A stretch of 20,888 nt of DNA from positions 1 to 20,888 of the forward strand of contig CADWAF010000240.1 in the NCBI GenBank assembly GCA_902984215.1, given 5' to 3'. The notes beneath the pieces were generated by a model. It searched no databases and had not been told where the DNA came from. It saw only the letters and a program-made list of their open reading frames with translations. The position numbers were made by a program, and so were the translations under genes. Positions 9,573 to 19,557 of the stretch are shown in pieces. This DNA is from Willaertia magna. Its lineage: Eukaryota; Heterolobosea; Eutetramitea; Acrasida; Naegleriidae. How positions within the stretch are numbered: position 1 is the first letter of the stretch; every line of letters begins with the position of its first letter.

Positions 9573-10102
9573 TTTTTGAAACCTAAAATCTACCCAAACA
9601 AATAAACACTCCTTAATTCATAAACATCTTCTTCTACAACCAGTATTCTTGGGTATTAAGTGTAATCATAAGAAACACGTATATTGGCATATCAAAAACA
9701 ATAACAACACAACATATTAATCAAAAACTTTCAATCTAAATCTCCCCAATGTAGGAGCATTAATATTGATCAAAAAGAACCAATTCAATCTAAATAATAA
9801 AAGATTCCTTCTCCATTCCTCCAATCCAATCCATTCAAACTTTTCCTTTGCACAATTCCCACAATCCTCCAAAACCCAATCAATTATTAGACCAAAACCC
9901 ATTTAACCTCCTCTGTTCCATTCTCTTTGCCAATCCAACTCAATCAATTTCATATTTTTTGCTTTGATCCTTATGTGGTCAAAAACGGGAAAAACCAAAA
10001 TGTTGATAAAACAACCAAAATCTTGGTGTAAAGCATTGTTTGAACCGCAAAGCAGCAAATACAATCAAAAAGACATGATTTAAATGCGCATTGTTTAAAA
10101 AA
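9573..10102. other. 530-nt intergenic stretch with short CAATC repeats
   Basis: No convincing gene is seen. The plus strand is poor in G and rich in CAATC/CCAATC words, including the exact 12-mer TTCAATCTAAAT at 9730-9741 and 9784-9795. A 61-codon minus-strand ORF (9717-9902) has a composition explained by the reversed repeats and is not credited. This stretch presumably holds the promoter and 5' UTR of the Asn-rich gene downstream. Confidence 0.6.
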
Positions 10103-11689
10103 ATGGATCAGCAACCTTCTAACGCCATAACTACTGCTATTGGTTGTTGTAGTAATAATATTACTTCCTCATCTATTAATAATAATAATTTTACTTCGGA
10201 AGCTTCATCTAGAGTTGCGAATAACATGCCTGCAATTAATAGAAATAATCAAACCGTTATTAACAATAACTTTTGTAATAATAATAACTCAACACCTACT
10301 ATCAACACTACCAATAACACTAATAATAATGATAATCATTTTCAAAGCCTTGCTGGTATTCCTTTTCATGTTGCTTCAAGGTCTATGCAATTCGTTCAAT
10401 CTAAAAATGATTGTTTAAAAAGAGAAACAACTAAAAGTGTAATTACAAAGCAACGTAAAACTAAAGAACAAGTTGGAATAGCAAGACTTGCTAATAATAA
10501 TCCTACAAACCTTAACAATCAATTTAATTCAACTTCTAATATTGGTTTTTGTTCCAATAATGTCATTAATGAAGATATTAAAAGATGTTCAGGTATTTCA
10601 CCAATGAATGAACAATATCAACATTATCAAATGCCATTTTCATTATTTATGATTGGAGATGAATATAAGAAAAGAATAAAAAAGAATTCAAATGCTTATT
10701 TAAGAAGATTTCGTCATGATTTATGGTTAATGAATACTATTGATGAATTTGAGGAGAATAATTGTGACTTTTCAGATTGTTCATCTTGTAATAATATAAT
10801 GATAGGAATGAATGATAAAGAAGTTGTTTGGACAGATAATGAAATGATGGTAATTAGTCCTAGAAGTAATCATTCAGAAGAAGAAGAAAAGAATGAAGAA
10901 GGATCAACACCACAAATTATACCAAGTGAGAAAGGAAGTAAAAGAAATAGTTTAACAATTTTAAAAGAAGATAATGATGATTTATTAAATAGTGAAAATC
11001 CATTACAAAAATTTAAACAAATGGTTAAAAAACATGAATCACTTAATGAAATAAGAGATACTAAAGAGGAAAAGGAGAATAAATTATATATATCTATTGA
11101 ACAATCATTACCTAAAATGGTTAATATGTTTAGTTTAAGTGATAAACATTTTTTAGATAGTAGTATTGTATTTTCAATTCAAAGATATGACAATTCAATG
11201 CCATTTGTAGTAGATCCTACTTTTAATATTCCTAGTTTAAAACGTGGTGATAAATTTGTTTTAAATATAAATAATAGACACGATAAGCCAGTTCGCTTTT
11301 GTGTAATGTATAGAGATCCTTCTGGATTACATGTATGTATATATCCTAAACAGTTAAAGATTTTAGAATCATTAGAAAATGATTTTGAATACTTACCATC
11401 AAAACAACAAGTTAGTGGAATATTTGACACTTCTAATTTACCTAATATTAACAAATATAAAAATACAACAAACAAAAAAGTTTCTTTAATTTTATTAGCA
11501 ACTACTCACGTAAAATTCCAGAATGCTTTACGAGAGATTTGTGAAAGAATACAAGGAACAGAAAGAAGTTCTTCTAATGTTTTAATGTCATGTTTAATGG
11601 ATAGAGAGAGAAGACAACACCCTTTACTTAAATCCTCTTCTTCTGTTAAACGTGTTTCATTAAAGTCAATAGATTTGATTGTTAACTAA
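10103..11689 (+). CDS. Asn-rich protein with C-terminal beta-rich (DUF4384-like?) domain
   Basis: Single-exon gene. The first true ATG is at 10103 (upstream in-frame codons contain only a TTG), giving 528 residues. Residues 12-90 are Asn/Thr/Ser homopolymer-like. About 185-215 is a basic helical patch (YKKRIKKNSNAYLRRFRHDL). About 240-330 is acidic and Ser-rich. The C-terminal part (about 350-470) is the only globular-looking section. It reads as alternating strands: LKRGDKFVLNINNRHDKPVR, then FCVMYRDPSGLHVCIYPKQL, a later LPSKQQVSGIFDTS, and KKVSLILLATTHV. This 'GD-F-L-I...D-V-F...D-G-V-IYP...LP...L-LLAT' layout recalls DUF4384, a beta-sandwich domain often found in bacterial proteins with protease or kinase modules. 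That link is my pattern-level inference, not a firm assignment. No catalytic motif is visible. Function unknown. Confidence 0.7.
   Translation: MDQQPSNAITTAIGCCSNNITSSSINNNNFTSEASSRVANNMPAINRNNQTVINNNFCNNNNSTPTINTTNNTNNNDNHFQSLAGIPFHVASRSMQFVQSKNDCLKRETTKSVITKQRKTKEQVGIARLANNNPTNLNNQFNSTSNIGFCSNNVINEDIKRCSGISPMNEQYQHYQMPFSLFMIGDEYKKRIKKNSNAYLRRFRHDLWLMNTIDEFEENNCDFSDCSSCNNIMIGMNDKEVVWTDNEMMVISPRSNHSEEEEKNEEGSTPQIIPSEKGSKRNSLTILKEDNDDLLNSENPLQKFKQMVKKHESLNEIRDTKEEKENKLYISIEQSLPKMVNMFSLSDKHFLDSSIVFSIQRYDNSMPFVVDPTFNIPSLKRGDKFVLNINNRHDKPVRFCVMYRDPSGLHVCIYPKQLKILESLENDFEYLPSKQQVSGIFDTSNLPNINKYKNTTNKKVSLILLATTHVKFQNALREICERIQGTERSSSNVLMSCLMDRERRQHPLLKSSSSVKRVSLKSIDLIVN
10155..10345 (+). repeat. 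AAT/AAC low-complexity tract coding poly-Asn
   Basis: Dense AAT and AAC codons give runs of three to four Asn separated by Ser, Thr or Ile. The shadow frame is strongly hydrophobic because of the same repeats and is not a gene. This tract type, also present in other proteins of the window, is characteristic of AT-rich protists. Confidence 0.7.
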
Positions 11690-11750
11690 ATCAACAAAGC
11701 ACTAAGGGAAATTTTATGCTTCAGGGTTCAATAAAGTTAACAATTTTTTT

Positions 11751-14700
11751 TTACTGAATGGTTTTTGATATTCTTATTTTCTCTTTCATTTCTGCAATGA
11801 TTGATTCACACTGCTCATACTGACTGTTATAAGAATCCATCTTACTCTTTGCAAATGCCTTCCATTCTCTCACTTCGCTTTCTAATTGCTTATTCTGTTG
11901 TTTGTAGTGGTTCTTTTCTTGTTTTGCTTTTTCTAAAGAGAAAATTAATGTTTGTATTGTTGACAAAATCTTTTCTTTGCCATTACTTTCTTTGCCATCC
12001 TTTACAATCTCTTGTTTCTTACCTGCCTCTTCTAATAATCTTGTTTGATTTTCCAATTTACTATTAAGGTCATCAATTGTGGCTAGTAATTGTTCTTTGG
12101 CAAGAGAATTGTCACTTGCATTTTCGTTTAACTTCTTTTCAACACTTAATAATTGAGACGATTTCCTTTCTAAATCATTCTTCAATTGAGAAACTTCTTG
12201 AGATTGATTTTTTACTTCACTCTCTAATTCTTCAATTTTGTGAAGTAGTTCTTCCCTTTCCTTCTTCAGATCTTTATTTTCCTTATCCTTTTCTTTAGAA
12301 ACCTTAGACAATTTTTCTATTTTTGCCTTGGTTTCACTTTTATCTTCCTCGAACAAACTCTTTATTTTCTTATATTCTTTTGTTATATTTTCAAGCCTTT
12401 CCTCTAGCGAACGATTTGACTCTGTACTTTTCTTCTTTTCAGTAGCTAATTTATTTATCTTTTCTGTTGCTATTTCCTTTTCTTGTTCAAGGCCCGAGAT
12501 CTTTTCTTTTAAAAGACCTATAAATTTCAACAACTCTTCTTTTTCACTTTCTGTTTGCTTCTTTGTAGAAGACAAACTATTTATGTTAGATTTAAGACCA
12601 TTAATTTCTTCTTTGAGGGTTTCATTTTCATCCTTAATTTGTAAGGAATTTTTATTCAACTCTTCAATTTTTGATTGTAAATTTAAGTTTTCTTCATTTC
12701 CCTTAATTAATTTATCATTCAAACATAATTCTAGTTTTTCTTTTTCATTATTTAATAATAGCATTTGATTACGTAAATCAAGTATCTTACTTTCGAGTTC
12801 ATTGTTTGAGAGATTTTGATTTTCAGTAATACTTTGTAATGTAATCTCTAATTCTTTGTTTTTGGAGGAATATACCTCTAAATCTGTTGTTACTCGTTGA
12901 AATTCACATTCAAGCAAAGAATTTTTGATTTTAAGCTCCTCACTTTGTGCAAGCAATTTGCTTACAGTCAATTCAAGTTCTTCTTTTTCTTTCAATAAAA
13001 TGTTATTATTTTCTGCCATATTTTCTAACTTAATTTCTAAACATTGAGTATTTTGTTTAATATTCATTATTTCTTCTTCAAGCTTGGCTTCTTTTTCTCT
13101 CATTGCCCTTTCTTTTTCTTCAATTAATGATTGATGATTATTTAAGTTAATGGCATTTTCTTCATCCTTGTTCTTTAAGGCTTTTTCAAGCTCTTCTGTA
13201 TTTTTCATCATTGATTCAATTTTATTATTTAGAGTTTCTATGACTTGTTCTTTTTCTTCTAATGCAATTTTGTAATTATTTTGATTTTGATTACTCTCTT
13301 CTTCTGTTTTTGAAAGTTTTGTTTTAAAATCTTCAATTTCTTTTAACTGTTGTTCGATTTCTTTTTCTTTTAGTTCTTGTGATGATTTCAAGTTTCTATT
13401 TTCTTCTTCTATTTTTTTCTTTTCATTTAGCAGATCGTTATCACTACACACTGTTTTCTTTTCTAAAGCTTCAATCCTTTGTAACAAATAATTTCTTTCA
13501 GTCACATGACTCAATTGACATTCTTCATTTGTTTTGATTGTTGAATCGATTCTAGTTTGTAAAACATTTATCTCATTAGTTAGCTCATCTGCGTGCTGTG
13601 ATTTTTCTGTAAATTGGTCATAAATTGATCTGTATTCTTGCTTTAATTGTGCCATCTCTAACAGAAGCTGTTGATGTTGGTAAGACAATTCTGTGTACTC
13701 TGCTTTAGAAATCATGTCACTTTGTTTGGATTCTAACAAGTCTATTTGTTCATTATAAGTCTTTTGTTTTTCCATGACTAGATTTTTCAACATTTCGTTC
13801 TCCTTTTCGATATTTAGTTTAAGCTTATTTTCTTCTGCTATCTGTTCTTCATTGATTTTAATTCTTTCATTTAGATCGTTGATTTGAACGCAATAGGATT
13901 TGGTTTCTTTAAGTAGTTCAGCAATTTGTTCATCTTTTTTCATTGTTTCCATTTTAATAAGTTCTTCTATTCCCTCGTTATTCGTTGAACTATTTGACAA
14001 AGCGGTTATTTGTTGATTAAGGTAGGAGCATTGCGAAACGTATTCAGAAAGCTGTTCTGCAATCCTTTCAATTTGACTTTCTTTTTCAGAAACAGACACC
14101 TTTAATTTTGCTACTAAATCTTCCATATTTTGTACCGTTTGGTTATGTTCTGTTTGTATTGTTTCTTCCCTTTCTTTGAGTGCATTTTCAATAATTGTAC
14201 GGATAGACTCTATTTTTTGCGGTAGTAATGTGGTAATAAGGTTATTGAGCTCTTCTTTTTCCTCCCTTATATTTTTACATTCCAAAGCTAATTTTTGAAT
14301 TTTGTCTTTTACAATAACATCGTTTTGCTTCATTTTAGAAAGCATATCTTCGTACGAACTTTTGATTTTTTCAATTTCTGTATTCATTTCTGATTTTTGT
14401 TCGCTTTCCTCTAAGCTATTAGTTATTGTTTCAGTAAATGTAAAATTAGCAATTGTTTCCATAGTTTTTTTTGCTGTTGTAGCAGAACTTACATGAGGAC
14501 TACAATTCCCAATTATAATTGTTTTATAAGTTCCATCACTTCCAGACAACGAATCATAAAGAAGCTTTTGCAAAGGTTCTGATATATTCTCTGTTTTCCC
14601 CTTAAATATTCTTTCCAATGGGGGAACTTCATCTATATTGATGTCAACAAAGCACACAGTATTCGATATAATACTATTTTCAATTTGTTTTTTCATCTTG

Positions 14701-15398
14701 ATTGAGTATAAAACTATCCCAATCTGATCTTTTACAAGCGAATTGAGTGCGGTTTGCATTAAATCATTAAAATCCTTCATTGAAGATAATGTACCGTTGG
14801 TTTTGGAGCCCAATAAATCTACAATTTCATTTCTAACAATTTTTTTAATATTCATTGTTACAGAAATAGAGTTGTCTTGCTGAGCAATATCAGAAATAGA
14901 TTTGTAGCATCTCATTATTAACCCATCATTTACAGAAATATCACTAATTTCCCACTTTGATTTACTTCCAGTTAACATAAAGGTTTTACCACTTAATTTT
15001 CCTCCACAACTTATTATTACAATATTATTACTACTTATCATCTCTAATAGGTCCATAAATATGGTGAGGCATTTATTACTACTTACCCTTAATAAATGTC
15101 TCGCTAAAAGTTTCATATATTAGGTCGGGAGTTGTACTCATTGGAAATACCTTATCGAAATCAAACTTTACTGGTTTTTCAACACCGAACTATGATTGAA
15201 CATGTAATTTATAGATATTGAAATTGAACTATTTACCTTTAAAAGTACATTTTTTAAGCTCTTATGAAAAGCTACACTGCACTGAGCTTTCTTATCAGTT
15301 TCTTCGGTCATTTCAAACTTAATAAAGGGTCTAAATCTACAAAATTTCAAAACCTTGTTTTCCGAAGATAAGGTTGGCACATTTTCATCAGAACTCAT
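11751..15398 (-). CDS. kinesin-like protein with degenerate motor and long coiled coil
   Basis: Three exons: 15398-15237, 15189-15087 and 15043-11751, with introns of 47 and 43 nt, joining to 1185 residues. The start at 15398 has A-rich context; an in-frame ATG at 15440 would add 14 residues. Residues 12-290 follow the kinesin motor fold: KVLKFCRFRPF (strand 1), FDFDKVFP, a P-loop CGGKLSGKT (101-109, Walker A kept but not the usual GQTGSGKT), IVRNEIVDLL (157-166) and the end block LLYDSLSGSDGTYKTIIIGNCSP (from 249). Switch I NxxSSRSH is replaced by NSLVKDQIG (189-197). Switch II DLAGSE is replaced by DINIDE (222-227). The motor is also shorter than the usual 330-350 residues. Residues of about 300-1170 are almost continuous coiled coil, as in CENP-E-like kinesins. 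Family membership is sound; loss of motility is inferred from the missing switch residues. Role unknown, possibly a spindle or cytoskeletal tether. Confidence 0.82.
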
Positions 15399-15566
15399 TT
15401 TTTTGTACGTTGTTTTGGGCGGGATTGCTTTTGGGCCCATCACTCACCATGGAGTGCAGTCACAAAAGAAAATTAACTTAATGTCACTGCATTTTTTTGA
15501 TTTAAAAATTAAACGAAAATAATATTTTCTTTTAAAATTAAAATATTTTACAATAATATAATTTAC

Positions 15567-17734
15567 TTAAACACCAGGGGATTTTGGTGAATTGGAAAGT
15601 GAGTCTTTTCTCGACATTTTCATTAGTACTTTCTTCGGTAATAATTTCATGCAGCTATCCCTAAAGAATTGTTTCATTGGAGAGTCCGTCAGGAACAAGT
15701 CACCTTCTCTAATAGTTTTCTTTTGAATTTCTTTTACTCTACTGACCATTTTCTTTTCATAACTTTCAAAAGCATTTTCCAAGCATGGATTTAAATCCTC
15801 TCCTTGATTTTTAGATTTATTTTGAACTTTTTGTTGAACTGTCATTTTCTTTAATGGAATGTTTCCAATATTATCAAAACCTTCTTGTTTTGCATAATCA
15901 TATAGTTCTTTCTTTAAATCATTTGCTAACTGATAAGCACCAATAATAGCCATAGAGGCACCCTTGCCACTTAACGGTGTTAACGCCTGACAACTGTCTC
16001 CAAGTAAAGCCACTCTTCCCTTATGCCAGACATCGATATGAATCTGAGCTAAATCGTCATAATATATACTCTTTGGATCTTTAACTAACTGTATAAGATT
16101 AGGAAATAAAAACGAAACATCTCCAAATCTTTCCAACAAATACATCTTCCTTTGGTCAGCAGGAATTTCTCTCTTACTACTTCTATAACCCATGGTCTTC
16201 TTAATTGAGGAACCGCTTTTCTTTTTCAAATCCTTGTCTTTTCTTTCTTCAGAAGAAGAGGATGAAGAAGTTGTGGACATCACATCATCGCTTGAACCAC
16301 TTTCTGTCATACTATCTTCTTCACTAGATGTGTTATTCAAAGAATATATACAGGTTACATAACATGTTTGGTTATGTCTAGAAACTGACAAATATCTTCC
16401 TTTGTCAAGTAATAAATTCGCAGTTGACCCATTTTCCAGTTCTCTTCTAACTTTATATGAATTTTGGCATGTCTCAGAATCTTCTAAATCAACTATAAAA
16501 CACATGTAACCAACATTTAAATATTTTCTATAAAGATTATCATCACCAAATACCAATTTCCTTGTAGAACTATTTATACCATCTGCTGCAACGACTAAAT
16601 CAAAATTCTCTATACTAACATTACTGCTACTGTCATTTAAACTATTCAATGAACCTACACTTAGAGATCTTCTATTGAGGTTATTACTATTTGGCGAAGA
16701 ATTATTGTTACTAGGTGGTGTATTTGGAGGTGAGTTATTAATTATTGAGGAGAGAACTCTATTCACTTTAGGACTTGAAGAAGTCACCCCATTGTTATTA
16801 TTGTTGTGTGTTGTATCTACTGTTAAATTTGTGTCAAATAAACCACTTGAAGAACTACTGACAGAAATTCTTTGTTGAAGGTCATTATTGTTGTTTTTAG
16901 ATTCTTCTTCATCATCTGAATCGTCTTGTAACATTAAACCACTACTATTACTATTATTTTTATCAACTAGTAAAACTTCAATTCCCATTGAAGACTTTGA
17001 CTTTTTTCCTTCTTTTTGTTTAATGTTTTGTACAATTGTTTTAAATCTGTAATCTTTAATTAAATGATTAATATGTGCATATAAAATTTCATGCAATCTA
17101 CTTCTTTCAAATAATTTACCATTGTCTTTATATTTATGAATTGTGTTCGCATCGAAATCCCTTATAATTTTACCTTTGTGATTGTAATATAATTCTTTTT
17201 CTAAAGGAACCTCCATTGTCTTTAGTTCATTCTCCAGTCCCATTTCATTTAAAATATCGAGTGTTTGTTGACCTGTTAACAGGTAAATTGGTGACGGAGT
17301 TTTGACAAAGTATGGTAAAAATTAAAAATTAATTTTGTAAAGATTTCACCAAAAAATCAGTTGAAATTTTTTTGATTGACGTTAAGTTTGGAAATGGTAT
17401 GTTTTGACCAAAAGGAAGTAATTACCCACACAATATAAAATAGCGAAATAAACAACAAATTGATTAATTTTGTTTCAGTTAGGAAGCTGGTTTTAATATG
17501 ATTTGATATTATTTAAAATATGAAATACCTACCGTCAAGAGTTATCAAAGCTCCAACTCTACTGTAAGCTGTAGCTTTTTCAGCAATAGTTATTTCTATT
17601 GGAAGAGGTTCCATATTGTCAAGAGGTTTCAATAAATGGTAAGCAAATATTAAACCTGAAACACCACCCCCAGAGATCAATACTCTAAATGGTCTACCAT
17701 TTGTGGTAGGTGTTCTCGTTTTAAAAGACAACAT
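15567..17734 (-). CDS. FAD-dependent monooxygenase (PHBH/TetX-like fold) with Ser/Asn-rich insertions
   Basis: Flavoprotein hydroxylase family; would use FAD and NAD(P)H to oxygenate an unknown small substrate. Exons are 17734-17533 and 17272-15567, separated by a 260-nt GTAGGT..AACAG intron; joined length is 635 residues, versus about 400-450 usual. FAD motifs are in the right order: RVLISGGGVSGL (dinucleotide GxGxxG at 22-27), DLVVAADGINSSTRK (DG motif, about 282-294) and GRVALLGDSCQALTPLSGKGAS (GD motif, about 476-497). The common GDAAH is GDSCQ here; TetX-type and related enzymes also vary there. Extra length comes from two low-complexity inserts: about 174-277, Asn/Ser-rich, just before the DG motif, and about 370-430, Ser/Lys-rich. 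These are probably surface loops. The C-terminus is basic (PKKVLMKMSRKDS). No signal peptide is evident. Substrate cannot be predicted. Confidence 0.82.
17273..17532 (-). other. 260-nt intron of the monooxygenase gene
   Basis: The intron runs from GTAGGT (17532) to TTAACAG (ending 17273) and splits a Gly codon (GAC-G|GT-CAA). It is placed right after the conserved N-terminal FAD motif. It is four to six times longer than most introns here. No ORF or RNA gene is seen inside; it contains A- and T-rich tracts only. Confidence 0.75.
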
Positions 17735-18066
17735 TTAAACTCTATAGTTAGTTTGCCAAAAGTTATGCTTTAATAAAGTGATATTAAACCGATAAAGTTC
17801 AATTATTTTTTTTGTTTGTTTTTCTGGTGGTTACGAAGTTCCAAGCAAATACTTTTAAGGAAATGTTTATGCTGAAAGGCATAAAGTAAGCAGAGGAGTT
17901 ATCAGATTAGTGACCTTCACCAACCAGCATCACAAACGCACACCTTCAACAAATAAACAAATTACCCACAGCAAAAAACACCACAAGCCAAAAAAATCAC
18001 GCAAAACGCAGACCACAAATTGTTGTTTCTAAAAATTTCATGACTTAATAAACAGGAAGTAATGCA
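17735..18066. other. 332-nt intergenic stretch upstream of tRNA-Ile
   Basis: Lies between the start of the monooxygenase gene (-) and tRNA-Ile (+). The right half is C/A-rich on the plus strand with little T. No ORF, tRNA or other structured RNA is recognised. It should contain the monooxygenase promoter; no clear element stands out. Confidence 0.5.
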
Positions 18067-18139
18067 GGTGCTTTAGCTCAGTCGGTAGAGCGTTGGTCTA
18101 ATAAGCCATTGGTCACAGGTTCGATCCCTGTAAGCACCA
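18067..18139 (+). tRNA. tRNA-Ile (AAT anticodon)
   Basis: Complete 73-nt cloverleaf without intron. The acceptor GGTGCTT pairs fully with AAGCACC (18132-18138), and A18139 is the discriminator. The D stem is GCTC/GAGC. The anticodon loop CTAATAA has AAT at 18100-18102 (INN decoding of Ile after A34-to-I editing). The T arm is ACAGG-TTCGATC-CCTGT. The anticodon stem has one T-T mismatch at its outer pair (27-43) and a T-G pair at 31-39. Internal Pol III A and B boxes are present (B box GGTTCGATCCC from 18118). CCA is not encoded beyond the last A, as expected for a nuclear gene. A T-rich run at 18140-18158 serves as terminator. Confidence 0.96.
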
Positions 18140-18158
18140 TTTCTTTTTTGTTTTTTTA
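18140..18158 (+). terminator. oligo-T Pol III terminator of tRNA-Ile
   Basis: Runs of T (TTTCTTTTTTG then TTTTTTT) follow directly after the tRNA-Ile 3' end. That is the expected RNA polymerase III stop signal. Confidence 0.7.
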
Positions 18159-18246
18159 TTGGGCTGCCCTAATAGAAGCAATGGGCATTTTCCAAAGTAA
18201 TTTTTTTTATTTAAAAATTGGGTTTGGACCGTTTTTCAATTTAATA

Positions 18247-19389
18247 ATGAGCAAGAGAAAACACGCCAACGAACAAGATGTTTCCTACGACATAAATAAA
18301 AAGTATTTAAAGAAAGTAAAGCAAACAACAAATACTAAAGAAAATGATGCTCCTCCTGAAAATGTTGGAAACTACCACTGTAATTACTGTAAAAAAGATC
18401 TATCAAACCAAGTAAGAATTAAATGTGCCAAATGTATTGATTTTGATTTATGTGTTGATTGTTTTTTTGTTGGAGTAGAGACTCAACAGCATAAGTGTAC
18501 TCATCCTTATCGTGTAATGGACAATATGAGTACTCCTATATTTACATCTTTGTGGGGTGCAGATGAAGAATTGTTATTGTTAGAAGGAATAGAAATGTTC
18601 GGATTGGGTAATTGGATTGATGTTGCAGATCATGTAGGAAGCAAGAATAGATTTGAATGTGAGTATCACTACTGGAGTATATATGTAGATAGACCTTTTG
18701 CGAAAAGGAGAGAAATGTTAAAACAGGTGAAGACTGAGGAAGGATCATCTACCACAATAACGGAGGGATTACCATCGAGTAGCAGTTCTTCTTCAACACA
18801 TAATACAACAAATACGACAGTAATACCCCAAGACCATTATATACCAATTCCGGATATAAAAGCACCAATATATCCAGACAGATTAATATCTAAGAAAGAA
18901 GTAAAAAAAGATGACGATGGTGTTTTAAGATCCATAAGAGATGAATTGGGATTACCAAACTTTGATTTATCAAAAATATTTGAAGAGAATAAGAAACTAT
19001 GTAAAGACCCAAGACATTTAATGGGAAGTATTTTATCAAAAGAACCAAAATTTGTAGGAAAGGGTAGAACACAACATCAAGTTGGGAGTGAAGTTGGTTA
19101 TCTTCCTCTAAGAACAGATTTTGAAGTTGAATACGATAATGCAGCAGAGGAGGATATCGCTGAAGTTGAAATATTAGATACTGATACACCAGAAGAAAGA
19201 GAAAAGAAATTAAATGCATTAAGGCTTTATGATTTTAAATTATCTGAAAGAGAAAGAAGGAAACAATTTGCAATTGAAAGAGGTTTATATGATTGGAAGA
19301 AAATTTCCGAAAAGGAAAAGAAAAGAACAAAGATTGAAAGAGAATTATTTCAAAAGTATAGACCATTTGCTAGATTTTTGATTGTTTAA
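18247..19389 (+). CDS. ADA2-like transcriptional adaptor (ZZ + SANT), C-terminus cut by a frame break
   Basis: ADA2 is a subunit of SAGA-type GCN5 histone acetyltransferase complexes in the nucleus and stimulates acetylation of nucleosomes. The start at 18247 (MSKRKHANEQ) is chosen because the in-frame ATGs upstream fall in the tRNA or give a non-conserved hydrophobic leader. 380 residues. Residues 43-90 are a ZZ zinc finger with CNYC, CAKC, CVDC and HKCTH pairs. Residues 101-150 are the SANT domain (SLWGADEELLLLEGIEMFGLGNW). From about 260 comes the ADA2-specific region: VGYLPLRTDFEVEYDNAAE, then LRLYDFKLSERERRKQFAIERGL and KYRPFARF. The protein then stops four residues later. Typical ADA2 continues with an EEHE..L linker and a SWIRM domain. 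The end of a SWIRM is found immediately downstream in another frame (19389-19553). So the gene looks interrupted by a deletion plus frameshift, or the assembly is wrong there. Confidence 0.88.
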   Translation: MSKRKHANEQDVSYDINKKYLKKVKQTTNTKENDAPPENVGNYHCNYCKKDLSNQVRIKCAKCIDFDLCVDCFFVGVETQQHKCTHPYRVMDNMSTPIFTSLWGADEELLLLEGIEMFGLGNWIDVADHVGSKNRFECEYHYWSIYVDRPFAKRREMLKQVKTEEGSSTTITEGLPSSSSSSSTHNTTNTTVIPQDHYIPIPDIKAPIYPDRLISKKEVKKDDDGVLRSIRDELGLPNFDLSKIFEENKKLCKDPRHLMGSILSKEPKFVGKGRTQHQVGSEVGYLPLRTDFEVEYDNAAEEDIAEVEILDTDTPEEREKKLNALRLYDFKLSERERRKQFAIERGLYDWKKISEKEKKRTKIERELFQKYRPFARFLIV

Positions 19390-19553
19390 TGAGAGAATCA
19401 TTTCAAAATGGTTTTATAAGTAAAACTACTGCATTTAAATTATTATCTGATTTAGATAAATCTAGAGCTAACAAATTATTTGATTTTTTATTATCAAGTG
19501 GTTGGATTAGTGGTTCTTTACAACAACAACAATTAAATGGAAGTTCAAAATAA
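19389..19553 (+). pseudogene. out-of-frame C-terminal SWIRM remnant of ADA2
   Basis: A 54-codon stretch whose ATG overlaps the ADA2 stop (TAATG at 19387-19391) and lies in the -1 (equivalently +2) frame. Its translation includes RESFQNGFISKTTAFKLL and DLDKSRANKLFDFLLSSGWI. This matches the second half of the ADA2 SWIRM domain ('l..Es...G.l....A..Li.iDvnKtrkiydFl...GyI'). The first SWIRM helices and the linker after FARF are absent. It is most simply the tail of the same gene after loss of an internal segment. Termination-reinitiation on one mRNA is possible but unlikely. No GT-AG intron fits between the frames. It ends 4 nt from the stop of the convergent membrane-protein gene. Confidence 0.65.
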
Positions 19554-19557
19554 TAAT

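Noticed and set aside
9717..9902. 61-codon minus-strand ORF
   Set aside because: The frame is produced by CAATC/CCAATC-rich DNA, has no domain and no plausible start context.
10140..10418. Hydrophobic 92-codon ORF over the poly-Asn tract
   Set aside because: Shifted reading of AAT/AAC repeats gives Ile/Leu; it is not an independent membrane protein.
12328..12768. Plus-strand ORFs antisense to the kinesin-like coiled coil
   Set aside because: Ser/Phe/Leu-rich translations are the expected mirror of Glu/Lys-rich codons; these are shadows.
15441..15456. CACTC...GAGTG inverted repeat upstream of the kinesin-like gene
   Set aside because: Arms of only 5 bp around a CCATGG; likely chance.
18109..18246. 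Upstream extension of ADA2 beginning inside tRNA-Ile
   Set aside because: It would translate the tRNA and a T-rich terminator. The product is non-conserved and hydrophobic, and the Met at 18247 precedes a normal hydrophilic N-terminus.
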